Positions 1-8,007 of a DNA stretch of 47,980 bases are shown piece after piece; within the stretch, counting starts at the first letter, position 1; each line of letters starts with the position of its first letter. Both the position numbers and the translations under genes were made by a program. Source of the stretch: Cytobacillus sp. NCCP-133. GTDB lineage: Bacteria; Bacillota; Bacilli; Bacillales; Cytobacillaceae. The DNA lies in NCBI RefSeq assembly GCF_026011715.1, contig NZ_BRVM01000023.1:1-47980 (forward strand), written 5' to 3'. The notes below the pieces were generated by a model. It was not told the origin of the DNA and did not search any database. It saw nothing but the letters and a program-made list of their open reading frames with translations.

Positions 1-379
1 GGACATTATAATCGACTAATTCTGGACAGGCAATACCGTCAACTTTCGGAAATTTAAGGGTGTCAAAAACATCTAACCATTATTAAAACAAAATTATATA
101 TTAGTTATGTGTCCTTAATGTGTCACCTAAAATCAAAAAAAGAAGCCAAGTTGGGGCTTCTTCTTAAACAATCCTTCACAAACTCCAAACCAATGTTAAC
201 ATAAATATCCAATTTATTTGAAATTCTTTTTCAATTATCTGGCCCTTTTCATGCAAAATAGGCGCAGATCCTTATTCCGGAAATGCGCCCTTTAATGGAA
301 CAACAAGGAGCTTCTATTAGCTGGTTTACTTATATAAGAAAAAAGCGACCCTCCGCTATGGAAGCATCGTACCCTGTAA
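1..379. other. Non-coding stretch with hairpin and repeat
   Basis: I see no convincing gene here. A hairpin lies at 140-163, where GAAGCC pairs with GGCTTC next to an A-run and a T-rich tail, so it could end transcription of a gene outside the window. A segment around 275-312 (ATGCGCCCTTT followed by TGGAAC) resembles another at about 738-770, which suggests a dispersed Bacillaceae repeat. Confidence 0.5.
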
Positions 380-553
380 TTATTCCTCGGTTGGTTTTTC
401 ATTTTGATAAAATTTTTTTGGCTTTTCCAATTGTTCCTGATGGTCATTAATCAAACGGTTTCCAAAACTCGGGAGTGACTTCTCTTCTTTTCGTTCTCTC
501 CTCTTTCTTAGCCATTCTCGAATCCGTCTACGCAAACTTGACAACTTCTTCAT
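380..553 (-). CDS. Small basic hypothetical protein (57 aa)
   Basis: This open frame encodes a highly charged 57-residue protein. It begins MKKLSSLRRRIREWLRKRRE and ends in NEKPTEE. The N-terminal 25 residues are an Arg/Lys-rich amphipathic helix candidate and the remainder is hydrophilic. A GGGGTG motif lies about 5 nt before the ATG. No membrane segment or known domain was recognised. The composition (Arg and Lys clusters, then Glu-rich) differs from what random AT-rich DNA usually gives, which favours a real gene. It lies just downstream, on the same strand, of a possible transposase remnant. Function unknown. Confidence 0.4.
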   Translation of the reverse strand: MKKLSSLRRRIREWLRKRRERKEEKSLPSFGNRLINDHQEQLEKPKKFYQNEKPTEE

Positions 554-574
554 CGTTCTTCACCCCAATCACCT

Positions 575-720
575 TCATCTTTCTCCTTTGGCAATCCTAC
601 GGGTTTCCATTATGTGTTTCATTTGTAGTGTATATTTTAATTTTAACAGGTTATAGGCAAGCCAAACAAATTCCTGTTTTCCTTTAGTTACAGCATTTAC
701 AGGAAAAAACTCTTTCTAGA
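575..720 (-). pseudogene. Possible transposase C-terminal remnant
   Basis: An open minus-strand frame without a start codon reads KGKQEFVWLAYNLLKLKY and then METRRIAKGER before a stop. The pattern aromatic-x-x-AYNLLKL resembles the C-terminal helix of DDE transposases, where a similar A-x-N-L-x-K-L stretch follows the catalytic Glu. Only about 45 residues can be read. This is a weak assignment by motif memory and chance similarity is possible. Confidence 0.25.
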
Positions 721-1343
721 AAAGCGTTCCTTCTTAGTTCCAGAAACGCGCCCTTTTCTGGAACAAGGTCACTACATTTTAAAAAATTATTACTGAAATT
801 CATATCTATGCTTTACTTTATACGCAACCCAAAATAGAGACCAAATTTTTGATGAAATATACTGTTCTTACCTAAAATCTCAGATATGAAGCCTGTAGCG
901 TACAAAAAATGGACGTTTCCTTGTTAAATTTTTAAGGTGCAAACTACTTTGTTGACGTGACCCCTGGATTCATTTTTGGTAAAGCACCATACCTAAGTAA
1001 AAACATATAATTATAAAGCAAATGGGGCATTATTTTATCCTCTTTGTTTTACCAAAAAAATCACAATACGGAGAAACCCTTGAATAAAGAATAAAACAAG
1101 GGTTTCTTTTATTAATATCAGAATTTATCTTGCCTCCTTTTTTTGTAATACCGAAGCAAAAGGCTCATTACCTAGGGTTATAGCCTAAATAAGGGAATCT
1201 TTAGGGAAAATACCTATACCTAGGACAATAGTGGAACGTAGTATAGGCTAAGGTCTTCACAAAGATGAAATTATAAAGGATTTGTTTTTTTGAAGAAGAA
1301 CATGGAAATGTAATCATCAAAAAATATCCAAGAGGTGAAAGAA
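721..1343. other. Intergenic region with terminator-like hairpin
   Basis: No gene is supported. At about 738-770 there is a second copy of the GCGCCC/TGGAACAAGG-type repeat seen near 275-312. At 1073-1111 a hairpin pairs GAAACCCTTG with CAAGGGTTTC and is followed by TTTT, a plausible Rho-independent terminator. The rest is AT-rich and featureless to my eye. Confidence 0.5.
1073..1111 (+). terminator. Putative Rho-independent terminator
   Basis: A 10-bp perfect stem (GAAACCCTTG/CAAGGGTTTC) with a 14-nt A-rich loop is followed by TTTT. No well-supported gene lies immediately upstream on this strand, so the transcript it ends is unclear. Confidence 0.5.
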
Positions 1344-1457
1344 ATGCATCATTATATTTGTCCATCTCCATGGCATATGAGTCATGTTCCGTGGCATATG
1401 AGCCATGAGCCATGGCACGTGTATACTGGTCCCTTTGTACCTTTTAGCCCACTATAA
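1344..1457 (+). CDS. His/Trp-rich repeat peptide (37 aa)
   Basis: This 37-residue peptide contains three imperfect copies of a P-W-H-M-S-H motif: SPWHMSH, VPWHMSH, then EPWHV. The C-terminus is aromatic and Pro-rich (YTGPFVPFSPL). A good ribosome binding site, AGAGGTGAAAGAA, precedes the ATG. Eight histidines and three tryptophans in such a short chain suggest metal binding or a structural role in the spore coat, but that is inference. It is followed by two further small plus-strand ORFs at 1503 and 1664 and a strong terminator, so the three may form a small transcription unit. The family is not recognised with certainty. Confidence 0.6.
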   Translation: MHHYICPSPWHMSHVPWHMSHEPWHVYTGPFVPFSPL

Positions 1458-1502
1458 ACAAAATCGGAACCTACAGTTCATTAAAGGAAGGATGAATAAT
1501 CA

Positions 1503-1580
1503 ATGTATTCCAATATGATTAATTACCAAATAGATCAAAGCTATCTATCACATGAACTAGAGAAAGGGTTATATGGTTAG
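1503..1580 (+). CDS. Possible 25-residue peptide
   Basis: A short frame (MYSNMINYQIDQSYLSHELE, then KGLYG) follows a GGAAGG motif about 12 nt upstream. It sits between the His/Trp-rich peptide and the 1664 gene on the same strand. Only its position and the purine-rich upstream sequence support it. It could equally be non-coding leader sequence. Confidence 0.25.
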   Translation: MYSNMINYQIDQSYLSHELEKGLYG

Positions 1581-1663
1581 GTAAACGTCTAGTCTTAGCA
1601 TAATCACCTAACATAGGATAACGCAGGAATAAAAAAGGGAGGTATAGTTACAAGGTGAGTCAT

Positions 1664-1966
1664 ATGTATCTCAATTATATGCCTTTTTTTCCATCTCAGC
1701 ATGTTCGACAGTTTCCTCAATACCCTCAATCGGAAATATGGGCAGAACAAGTGACAAAGCAGCCGTTATATCCTCATTTAAAGGATAAAGTATTAAGGAA
1801 AATTGCTCCTTTTGTGACTTATGGTCTGAATGAAGCGAAAGCAACTTCCTATGAGCATGCCTTACAAGAAGTTGCTGCAATGACCTATTTGATGGGGAAG
1901 GGGATGGATCCAAAAGCTGCTTATTTAACAGTGGAATCGTGGGAAGTAAATGAAAAGTTTTATTAA
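1664..1966 (+). CDS. Conserved hypothetical protein (100 aa), probably spore-associated
   Basis: The protein starts MYLNYMPFFPSQHVRQFPQ, a Pro/Tyr/Phe-rich stretch like those of small spore or coat proteins. It continues into a folded-looking helical domain (KDKVLRKIAPFVTYGLNEA, ALQEVAAMTYLMGKGMDP, AYLTVESWEVNE). I chose the ATG at 1664 because AAGGTGA lies about 5 nt upstream; a GTG at 1655 is in frame but would overlap that site. GGGAGG lies further upstream. I believe this is a conserved Bacillaceae family of unknown function, but I cannot name it. A strong terminator follows. Confidence 0.7.
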   Translation: MYLNYMPFFPSQHVRQFPQYPQSEIWAEQVTKQPLYPHLKDKVLRKIAPFVTYGLNEAKATSYEHALQEVAAMTYLMGKGMDPKAAYLTVESWEVNEKFY

Positions 1967-2067
1967 AAGAGATGTAAAATGTTACGATTAAGGGATTGAT
2001 TTGGATTAATTGGGGTTCACCCCCACTAACAAGTGAGGATTTTAACAGAATTTCCATTTAATTCCAT

Positions 2068-2104
2068 AACAAAAATCGGTCAAATGAGTTTGACCGATTT
2101 TTGT
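2068..2104 (+). terminator. Rho-independent terminator
   Basis: A near-perfect hairpin pairs ACAAAAATCGGTCAAA with TTTGACCGATTTTTGT around a TGAG loop. The A/T arms make it bidirectional. It would end the 1344-1966 unit. Confidence 0.8.
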
Positions 2105-2171
2105 TGAAATAAATTAATTACTCCTCTATTTGACCTTTACTCTTTTTTCTTAACTCCGTCATATTTGATGG

Positions 2172-2196
2172 GTAAGCGTAAAATAATCCCCACCTA
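2172..2196 (+). repeat. IS66 left inverted repeat
   Basis: GTAAGCG followed by an A/T-rich stretch and CCCCACCTA. It matches the right terminus at 4603-4628 in inverted orientation. Just inside it, ATCCCC and GGGGAT form a small hairpin at about 2187-2213. Confidence 0.85.
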
Positions 2197-2216
2197 TATT
2201 ATAGATGGGGATCAAG

Positions 2217-3905
2217 TTATGATTTAGATAATTGATTAAAGAGCCTGCAATGGACCGGAAGCGTTTCTGACCATGGCAGTAATTTGTCCAGTGCATTCTG
2301 GTCTTTTGGATCCAGATTGGGAAGCTCCTCAAATAGATAGCGTAAATAATAATATGGATTTAAGTCATTTTCTTTCGCTGTCTCTACAATGCTATAAATG
2401 ATTGCGCTCGAACGCGCTCCACGTGGAGTGTTGCTGAAAAGCCAATTCTTTCGTCCGATTACGAAGGGCTTAATCGACCGTTCGCTTCTATTATTATCGA
2501 TCTCCAAACGCCCATCTTGCAAAAATACCTCAAGCTTTTCCCACTGGTTAAGACTGTATGTGACGGCCTCTCCGAGGGCACTCTTTGGTAGCACCTGGCC
2601 CTTTTGTTTTTTAAGCCATGTCAAAAAAGCATCCATGACTGGCTTGCTGAGTTCAAGGCGTTTTTCATGGCGTTCTTCAGCAGATAACTCCTTCAAATCA
2701 CGCTCGATTCTATATAATTGATTACAGAATTGCAGACCTTCGGCCGCTTTGGTTCCAGAGGTCTGGCGCTTTGCAGGCGGTAGTGCCTTTAATGCCTCAT
2801 CGAACTTTCTTCTGGCGTGGGCCCAACAGCCGACAAGGGTGACATCCGGTACCTTATGGTACCCTGCGTAACCGTCCACTTGTAAGAAGCCTTTGAACCC
2901 GGAGAGAAAATCCTTCGCATTTTTGCCGGCCCTTGTTTCCTTGTAATCGTAAAGGATGGCCGAAGGGCCTTCCTTCCCTGTGCGGTAAAGCCAGATATAG
3001 GATTTTGAAGTGGCTGGCCTGTCGGGTTCCCGTAAGACTTGGAGAGTGGTTTCGTCCGCATGCAATATATCTTGCTCCAACAGGATTTGATGCATACGAT
3101 CATACATCAAGCTGAGCCACTGGTCCGCTCCATGGATCATCCAATTGGCAATGGTTTGCCGGGATAATCCCACCCCCATCCTTTTGAATTGCTTTTCTTG
3201 GCGATAAAGGGGAAGGCCGTCTACGTATTTTTGATTCATGATGTGAGCCATAAGGGAAGAGGAAACCAAGCTTCCCGGATGGACTGGCTTTGGCATTGGT
3301 GCAGTGACAATTGGCGTCTCAAGCTCTTTGCGCTCGCAATTACGGCAGCCGTAAACATGGCGGACATGCTTGACCACTTTCAATTCCGCAGGAATGAACT
3401 TCAGTTCCTGTCGGACTTCCGTGCTCATTTGATGCATAGTCCCGTTGCAGCACGAACAGACCTGCTCTTCCAGGGACAAACGGTATTCGACCGTTTCCAC
3501 AGGCAGGTTTTCAAGCATCAATGCACGCTGTCCATGTTTCTTGCGCTTTCGCTGATAAGTGATGGACTCCAAAGCTGGTTCCGGGATTTCTGGATCGGCT
3601 TCATTTTCGGTTTCATTGAAAAGGTCCAGTTGATCGGGATTGGTTTTTTCGCTCGAAATGCCGAATCTTTTTTGCTGCTGGAGACGAAACTGTTCTTCAA
3701 ACCATTTTAGTTTGTTTTCCAAATCGTTTTGGTTTTTCAGTTTCGCCTCTAACTCAGCGTTTTTGTTTTCAAGCACTTCCAAGCGTTTCAGAAGATCTTC
3801 AATTGTAGGGTCTTGAGTGGGGAAGTTCGTTGTCTTTTTCATAGGTTCATTATACGACAAAAACAGCCGAATTTCTTCTATTATTTTATATGATTGTTCG
3901 GGCAC
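2217..3905 (-). CDS. tnpC: IS66 transposase TnpC
   Basis: This is the DDE transposase of the element, full length at about 560 residues. The N-terminal third has a coiled-coil, leucine-zipper-like stretch (LLKRLEVLENKNAELEAKL). A CxxC zinc-binding motif (CSCCNGTMHQ) lies near residue 155. The catalytic core shows the acidic residues in HADETTLQVL, QVDGYAGYH and NNRSERSIKPF. The C-terminus has the PYYYLRYLFEELPNL segment typical of the IS66 C-terminal domain. The frame overlaps tnpB by 20 nt. An internal ATG at 3842 (MKKTTNF) may be the true start, since the first 21 residues lie in the overlap and just past it. Confidence 0.95.
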   Translation of the reverse strand: MPEQSYKIIEEIRLFLSYNEPMKKTTNFPTQDPTIEDLLKRLEVLENKNAELEAKLKNQNDLENKLKWFEEQFRLQQQKRFGISSEKTNPDQLDLFNETENEADPEIPEPALESITYQRKRKKHGQRALMLENLPVETVEYRLSLEEQVCSCCNGTMHQMSTEVRQELKFIPAELKVVKHVRHVYGCRNCERKELETPIVTAPMPKPVHPGSLVSSSLMAHIMNQKYVDGLPLYRQEKQFKRMGVGLSRQTIANWMIHGADQWLSLMYDRMHQILLEQDILHADETTLQVLREPDRPATSKSYIWLYRTGKEGPSAILYDYKETRAGKNAKDFLSGFKGFLQVDGYAGYHKVPDVTLVGCWAHARRKFDEALKALPPAKRQTSGTKAAEGLQFCNQLYRIERDLKELSAEERHEKRLELSKPVMDAFLTWLKKQKGQVLPKSALGEAVTYSLNQWEKLEVFLQDGRLEIDNNRSERSIKPFVIGRKNWLFSNTPRGARSSAIIYSIVETAKENDLNPYYYLRYLFEELPNLDPKDQNALDKLLPWSETLPVHCRLFNQLSKS

Positions 3906-4242
3906 TTACGGCTTGATGTGCCTGTTTCTGTTCAAGGGATAACCCATCAAGCAGCCATCGCAATTGACGGGAATTGATCTTCAATGGTGTCGAACTATTT
4001 TCCGATGGCCACTGGAAAGTACCTCTTTCCAAACGGCGATAATACAGCCAGAACCCATTGTGGACCCAATGCAGGATTTTCAATTTGTCGCGCTGCCGGT
4101 TACAGAAAACGAAGAGACAGGGAGAGAAGGGATCAAGATCGAATTCCTCCCTTACGATAACGGCCAAGCCATCAATTGATTTTCTTAAATCTGTACTGCC
4201 TCGAGCGAGGTAAACGGAGTTTATGGCTGCCTCATTCAACAT
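3886..4242 (-). CDS. tnpB: IS66 accessory protein TnpB
   Basis: A 118-residue protein of the IS66 Orf2 (TnpB) family. Diagnostic segments are VYLARGSTDLRKSIDGLA, CLFVFCNRQRDKLKILHW and GFWLYYRRLERGTFQWP. It is needed with TnpA and TnpC for IS66 transposition, although its biochemical role is not well defined. It overlaps tnpA by 7 nt and tnpC by 20 nt, which suggests translational coupling. It is not the RNA-guided TnpB nuclease of IS200/IS605. Confidence 0.93.
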   Translation of the reverse strand: MLNEAAINSVYLARGSTDLRKSIDGLAVIVREEFDLDPFSPCLFVFCNRQRDKLKILHWVHNGFWLYYRRLERGTFQWPSENSSTPLKINSRQLRWLLDGLSLEQKQAHQAVSARTII

Positions 4243-4547
4243 AAGGTTTTAAGCGTCCTTACAATATCGGCGAGGAACGATGGATTAAAACCTGGTTGAA
4301 CTTCTATGGATGCCTGGCCGATTTTAATTTCCATTGATTCATTCGCAGGTGGTTCGGTCACAACGACAGGTGTAAATTTGGATTTGGTGCTGCGGTTTCG
4401 CTTTGGACCTTTTATTTTTTTCAACCAGTACTTTAACTGATTAACATTTACTTTATTAATTGCACACCATGTGGCTTGAGTATGGCCGCTTGATTCGTAA
4501 TCCGCAATCCGCCGTTCCCATTCCATATGCAATTCTGTTTTTTTCAT
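4236..4547 (-). CDS. tnpA: IS66 accessory protein TnpA
   Basis: A 103-residue first gene of the element. The N-terminus (WERRIADYESSGHTQATWCA, then VNVNQLKYWLKKIKG) is a helix-turn-helix-like IS66 TnpA domain that probably binds DNA. The C-terminal half (MEIKIGQASIEVQPGFNPSF) leads to a final VRTLKTL helix, as in related Orf1 proteins. AGGAGG precedes the ATG at 4547. Confidence 0.9.
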   Translation of the reverse strand: MKKTELHMEWERRIADYESSGHTQATWCAINKVNVNQLKYWLKKIKGPKRNRSTKSKFTPVVVTEPPANESMEIKIGQASIEVQPGFNPSFLADIVRTLKTLC

Positions 4548-4686
4548 TTAGAAGCCTCCTCATTATTTATGAGAAGATTATCTCATGGCAATAACACTGA
4601 AACTAGGTGGGTGTAGTTTGACGCTTACGTAATAATGAAGCCAGGGGCAGGCCCTTTCTTTACTTTCATTCTCAGTTACATTGAAA

Positions 4687-5688
4687 CTATTTGTTATTGG
4701 ATTCTCTCTTATAATACTTATTAACTGAATGCTTCTTCAGTATAGTAGCGACAGCTTTTTCATAAGACTCCTGAAGCTCTTGTACGATTTCAGCTGTTGT
4801 CTGCACCTTCTTGACACTATGAACGCCTTGTCCGGCTGAGAGAATATCCTTCCAGGCTTTAGCTTCTGTTTCGTTCATTTTGGAAAAGTCAACTTCTTCT
4901 TTCTTTGTTAACTGATTCGGATCCAACCCGGCCGCTCGAATACTCGGAATAAGATAATTAGCATTTACCCCGCTAAAAGCATCCGTGTAAATGAGGTCTT
5001 CCATAAATGAATCAATTAGCATTTTCTGATAGTGCTCATTGGCGAAACTTTCTGCAGCCGCAATAAATCTCGTCCCCATATAGGCAAAGTCTGCACCAAG
5101 GGCTTCTGCGGCAAGGAGATCTTGCCCATTGGAGATGCTTCCTGCTAAAATCGTTATCCCATCAAAAAATTCTTTAACGGCACTTAAAAATGCGAACGGA
5201 TTAAGTGTTCCCGCATGTCCTCCTTCACCATTGCAGACGAGTATGAGTCCATCGACTCCTTTCTGTGCTGCCTTTCTTGCATAAAACAGATTAATAACAT
5301 CTGAAAATACCAGCCCATTGTATTCATGTACGATTTTAACGACAGGGCTTGGATCACCTAATGACGTAATTACAATGGGTGGTTGATATTTTTTAATTAA
5401 CTCCAGATCCGCTTCGTACCTTTTATTAGAACGATGGGCGATAAAATGGACGGCCCATGGAGCAATCTTTTTATGCGGCTCAGCATCCTGTGCCTGCTGA
5501 AGCTCGTTTGTAATCTCAGCCATCCAGTTTTCTAAAATTTCAGCAGTTCGTGCATTCAATAATGGAAAAGATCCAATGACGCCATTTTTGCAGCCTTCAA
5601 CGACCATTTTAGGACTTGATACTAAAAACATGGGGGCCATAATGACAGGTAAAGCAGTTTGTTCTACTATAGCTCGGCTTTGATTCAC
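4687..5688 (-). CDS. Nitronate monooxygenase family protein
   Basis: An FMN-dependent TIM-barrel oxygenase of the 2-nitropropane dioxygenase/nitronate monooxygenase family, 333 residues. It would oxidise alkyl nitronates to carbonyl compounds and nitrite. Supporting motifs are PVIMAPMFLVSS at the N-terminus, the phosphate/FMN loop CNGEGGHAGTLNPFAF with the family His in GGHAG, and the second flavin-binding loop (GSISNGQDLLAAEALGADFA then YMGTRF). The start is a GTG preceded by AGGAG. It lies downstream of the enoyl-CoA hydratase and acyl-CoA ligase on the same strand, 212 nt away, so it may belong to the same lipid-related operon. Members near acyl-CoA genes often lack a proven substrate. Confidence 0.88.
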   Translation of the reverse strand: MNQSRAIVEQTALPVIMAPMFLVSSPKMVVEGCKNGVIGSFPLLNARTAEILENWMAEITNELQQAQDAEPHKKIAPWAVHFIAHRSNKRYEADLELIKKYQPPIVITSLGDPSPVVKIVHEYNGLVFSDVINLFYARKAAQKGVDGLILVCNGEGGHAGTLNPFAFLSAVKEFFDGITILAGSISNGQDLLAAEALGADFAYMGTRFIAAAESFANEHYQKMLIDSFMEDLIYTDAFSGVNANYLIPSIRAAGLDPNQLTKKEEVDFSKMNETEAKAWKDILSAGQGVHSVKKVQTTAEIVQELQESYEKAVATILKKHSVNKYYKRESNNK

Positions 5689-5900
5689 AACTTCACTCCT
5701 AGAATAGTAATCTATTGTTCGATACGCCTACGAGCATCAATCATCGAATAGGTTGACCAGAAATTTCAAAAAACGGTGCGAAAGATAACCCCGAAATACG
5801 AAGCTAGAGGGAATCAAGGAGGTTCTATAACCTTTGTAAAGCACTATACATACCTCTTTAAAACTCTCTAAAAGTTTTAATTTTCAAACTTCTCTATCCG

Positions 5901-6713
5901 CTATTTATCCATAAAGTTAGCCTTCCGCTTTTGGATAAAGGCTTCAACTCCTTCTTTTACATCCCTTGTCTGAAAGACATAGCCAAAATATTCAGCTTCT
6001 GTTACCAAACCTTTTTCCAGTGCTTGCTCATACCCATCATCAATCGCTTGCTTGGCATAAGAAAGTGCAGGCTTAGAAAATTTGTTAATTTTATTCGCCA
6101 GTTCCATCGCTTTCTCCAGGGATCTTCCTTTTGGAGCAATATGGTTCACAAGACCAATTTGACAGGCTTCCTCCGCCGTCAGAGGTTCACCGGTAAAGAT
6201 GATTTCTTTTGCCCGTGCTTTCCCGACTAGCCGTGGAAGCCGCTGTGTGCCGCCCGCACCCGGAAATAATCCTAATTTTATTTCGGGAAGACCGATTTTA
6301 ACCTGTTCCTCAGCAATCCGAATGTCACAGCTTAAGGCCAGTTCGCACCCTCCCCCTAGAGCTAAACCATTGATCGCAGCAATGGTCGGCTGCGGGAGCC
6401 TCTCAAGTTTATTAAGCGGCTCCTGAAGCCAAAGGGATTTTTGCTTGGCTTCCTCTGCCCCTTTTCCAATCCAATCAGGAAAGCTTTTAATATCCCCTCC
6501 AGCCATAAAGGCCTTTTCGCCTGCCCCCGTAAGAATAACAACCTTCACCTCGAGGTCCGTTCTAATTTCTTCCGCAGCAATGGACAATTGTTCAACAACA
6601 CCTTTACTAAGGACATTCACTGGCGGATTATTAATGATAAGCGTTGCAATGCCATCCTGCTTTGACCATGAAACAGCTTGTACCGTCCCCAAATTCCTTT
6701 CCTCCCTATCCAT
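5901..6713 (-). CDS. Enoyl-CoA hydratase/isomerase family protein
   Basis: A 270-residue crotonase-fold enzyme, likely hydrating a trans-2-enoyl-CoA in acyl-CoA breakdown. The oxyanion-hole motif AFMAGGDIKSF and the following GLALGGGCELALSCDIRIA are present. The second half has GLPEIKLGLFPGAGGTQRLP, with a Glu in the PE position and in CELALS. The C-terminus has the usual EGVEAFIQKRKANF end. The start overlaps the end of the upstream acyl-CoA ligase frame by 8 nt, so the two were co-translated. It remains intact although its ligase partner is truncated. Confidence 0.93.
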   Translation of the reverse strand: MDREERNLGTVQAVSWSKQDGIATLIINNPPVNVLSKGVVEQLSIAAEEIRTDLEVKVVILTGAGEKAFMAGGDIKSFPDWIGKGAEEAKQKSLWLQEPLNKLERLPQPTIAAINGLALGGGCELALSCDIRIAEEQVKIGLPEIKLGLFPGAGGTQRLPRLVGKARAKEIIFTGEPLTAEEACQIGLVNHIAPKGRSLEKAMELANKINKFSKPALSYAKQAIDDGYEQALEKGLVTEAEYFGYVFQTRDVKEGVEAFIQKRKANFMDK

Positions 6714-7911
6714 GATTCACACCTCTATACTGGTTTCGCAGAACAAACTTTTGTACTTTACCGGATGGAGTTCGCGGTAATTCGTCCACAAAAATAACCT
6801 TCTTTGGTTTTTTGTAGCCTGCAAGATGTTTTTTGCAGTATTCAATTACTTCCTCTTCCGTAAGCTGCTTGCCCTCCTTTTTGACAATAACAGCGCATAC
6901 CGCTTCAATAAATTTGGGGTCAGGAATGCCAATAATCGATACTTCCTTTATTGCATCATGCCGGAAAAGTACATCCTCAATTTCAGCGGCATAGATATTC
7001 TCACCGCCGCTTCGAATCATATCTTTTTTTCGGCCCGCAATGGTCAGGAATCCTTCCTCATCGAATTTTCCTAAATCACCGGTTTTGCACCAGCCATCCA
7101 CAAATGTTGCCTTTGTTTCCCTTGGCTTTCCCCAGTAACCTGAGGATACGGCTGGACTTTTGATCGCGATCTCGCCCACTGTCCCTACAGGAAGAGGTTT
7201 TCCGGAGTCATCAATGATTTTAATTTCGGTCAGCGGTGATGGCTTACCAACTGTATGGCTTTTTTCAAAAACGTCCTCGTGGTCAAGCGAAGCCGCGATC
7301 GGTGTTCCTTCTGTCAGGCCGTATACTTGTACAAGCCTCACATGCGGAAATTTCTTTTTGAGCTGCTGGAGTCCCCATGGCATAATGGGGTCTCCTCCCG
7401 TATAGATAACATTTAAGTTTTCAAGCTTATACTGATCAATTTGAGATGAATTCAGCATTTCATAGATCATAAATGGAAATAGGAAGCAATCGGTGACCTT
7501 TTCGCTCTCAATAACAGATAGAATTCTCTCAATCTTAAATCCTTTGCTTTTGGTGATTAAAAGTGTGCCGCCCATCAGCATGATCGGCAATGCGATATCT
7601 TCCAATGCTGCCACATGATAGAGGGGCCCTGTTGTCATCCCCACTTCTTCACCAGTAAACTTCCATCTTAGCCCCTGCATGGACGAAAACCAGAAAGTCG
7701 TTTCATGTGTCCAAATCGCTCCTTTAGGTCTTCCTGTTGTAACGGATGTATACATCAGCATAACGGGATCTTTCATATGAATGCTGATTCCCTCAATCTC
7801 ATCTGCAGAGCCGGTTTCTAATAGCTCCCATCCCTCCGACCAGCCGGGAATCTTCTCATCTTTATTGTGATTGCCGGTTTAACAACAGACAAAGTCGGCA
7901 TCCCCGGTCAT
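6706..7911 (-). pseudogene. Acyl-CoA synthetase (AMP-binding), N-terminally truncated
   Basis: The readable 356 residues from 7776 carry the C-terminal two thirds of an acyl-CoA ligase. The AMP-binding P-loop reads YTSVTTGRPKGA, where Val replaces the usual first Gly of SGTTG. Then follow VYGLTEGTPIA, GWCKTGDLGKFDEEGF, GRKKDMIRSGGENIYAAEIE and the catalytic Lys in PRTPSGKVQKF. The frame continues upstream (GNHNKDEKIPGWSEGWELLE) to an in-frame TAA at 7879-7881, and past it to an ATG at 7911. The first roughly 150 residues of the family, which form much of the N-terminal fold, are missing. Loss of the N-terminus plus the P-loop change argue for a dead gene. Confidence 0.75.
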
Positions 7912-7918
7912 ATAAATT

Positions 7919-7940
7919 ATATTTAGAATAATCTAAATAT
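7919..7940. promoter_or_regulatory. 22-bp inverted repeat, candidate operator
   Basis: ATATTTAGA, spacer ATAA, TCTAAATAT: a perfect 9-bp inverted repeat. It sits between the truncated ligase gene and the divergent 8008 gene, immediately upstream of or overlapping a likely -35 region. Its symmetry and position suggest a repressor site for one or both units. The regulator is not identifiable here. Confidence 0.5.
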
Positions 7941-7941
7941 T

Positions 7942-7970
7942 TATACAAGTCAGCCTATTTGCTTTATAAT
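7942..7970 (+). promoter_or_regulatory. Candidate promoter of the UGSC unit
   Basis: A perfect TATAAT lies at 7965-7970, with a weak -35 (TATACA at 7942-7947) 17 nt upstream. It is followed 20-odd nt later by AAGGAGGTGA and the ATG of the 8008 gene. The weak -35 fits control through the overlapping inverted repeat. Confidence 0.45.
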
Positions 7971-8007
7971 AAAAAAGAAGAATAGCATTTCCCAAGGAGG
8001 TGACACA

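Larger units (their letters stand above)
2172..4628 (-). mobile_element. Complete IS66-family insertion sequence
   Basis: The element carries the three IS66 genes in the order tnpA-tnpB-tnpC on the minus strand. It is bounded by matching inverted ends. The left end begins GTAAGCGTAAAATAATCCCC and the right end, read inward, begins GTAAGCGTCAAACTACACCC. Both continue with ACCTA. Length is about 2.46 kb. IS66 elements normally create 8-bp target duplications, but the flanks (TTTGATGG on the left, GTAATAAT on the right) do not match. All three genes look intact. Confidence 0.92.

Noticed and set aside
475..687. Plus-strand 70-codon hydrophobic ORF
   Set aside because: No ribosome site, simple hydrophobic composition, and it is antisense to better minus-strand frames at 380-553 and 575-720.
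3886..4242. RNA-guided TnpB nuclease
   Set aside because: The IS66 protein shares only the name. It is 118 residues and lacks a RuvC domain.
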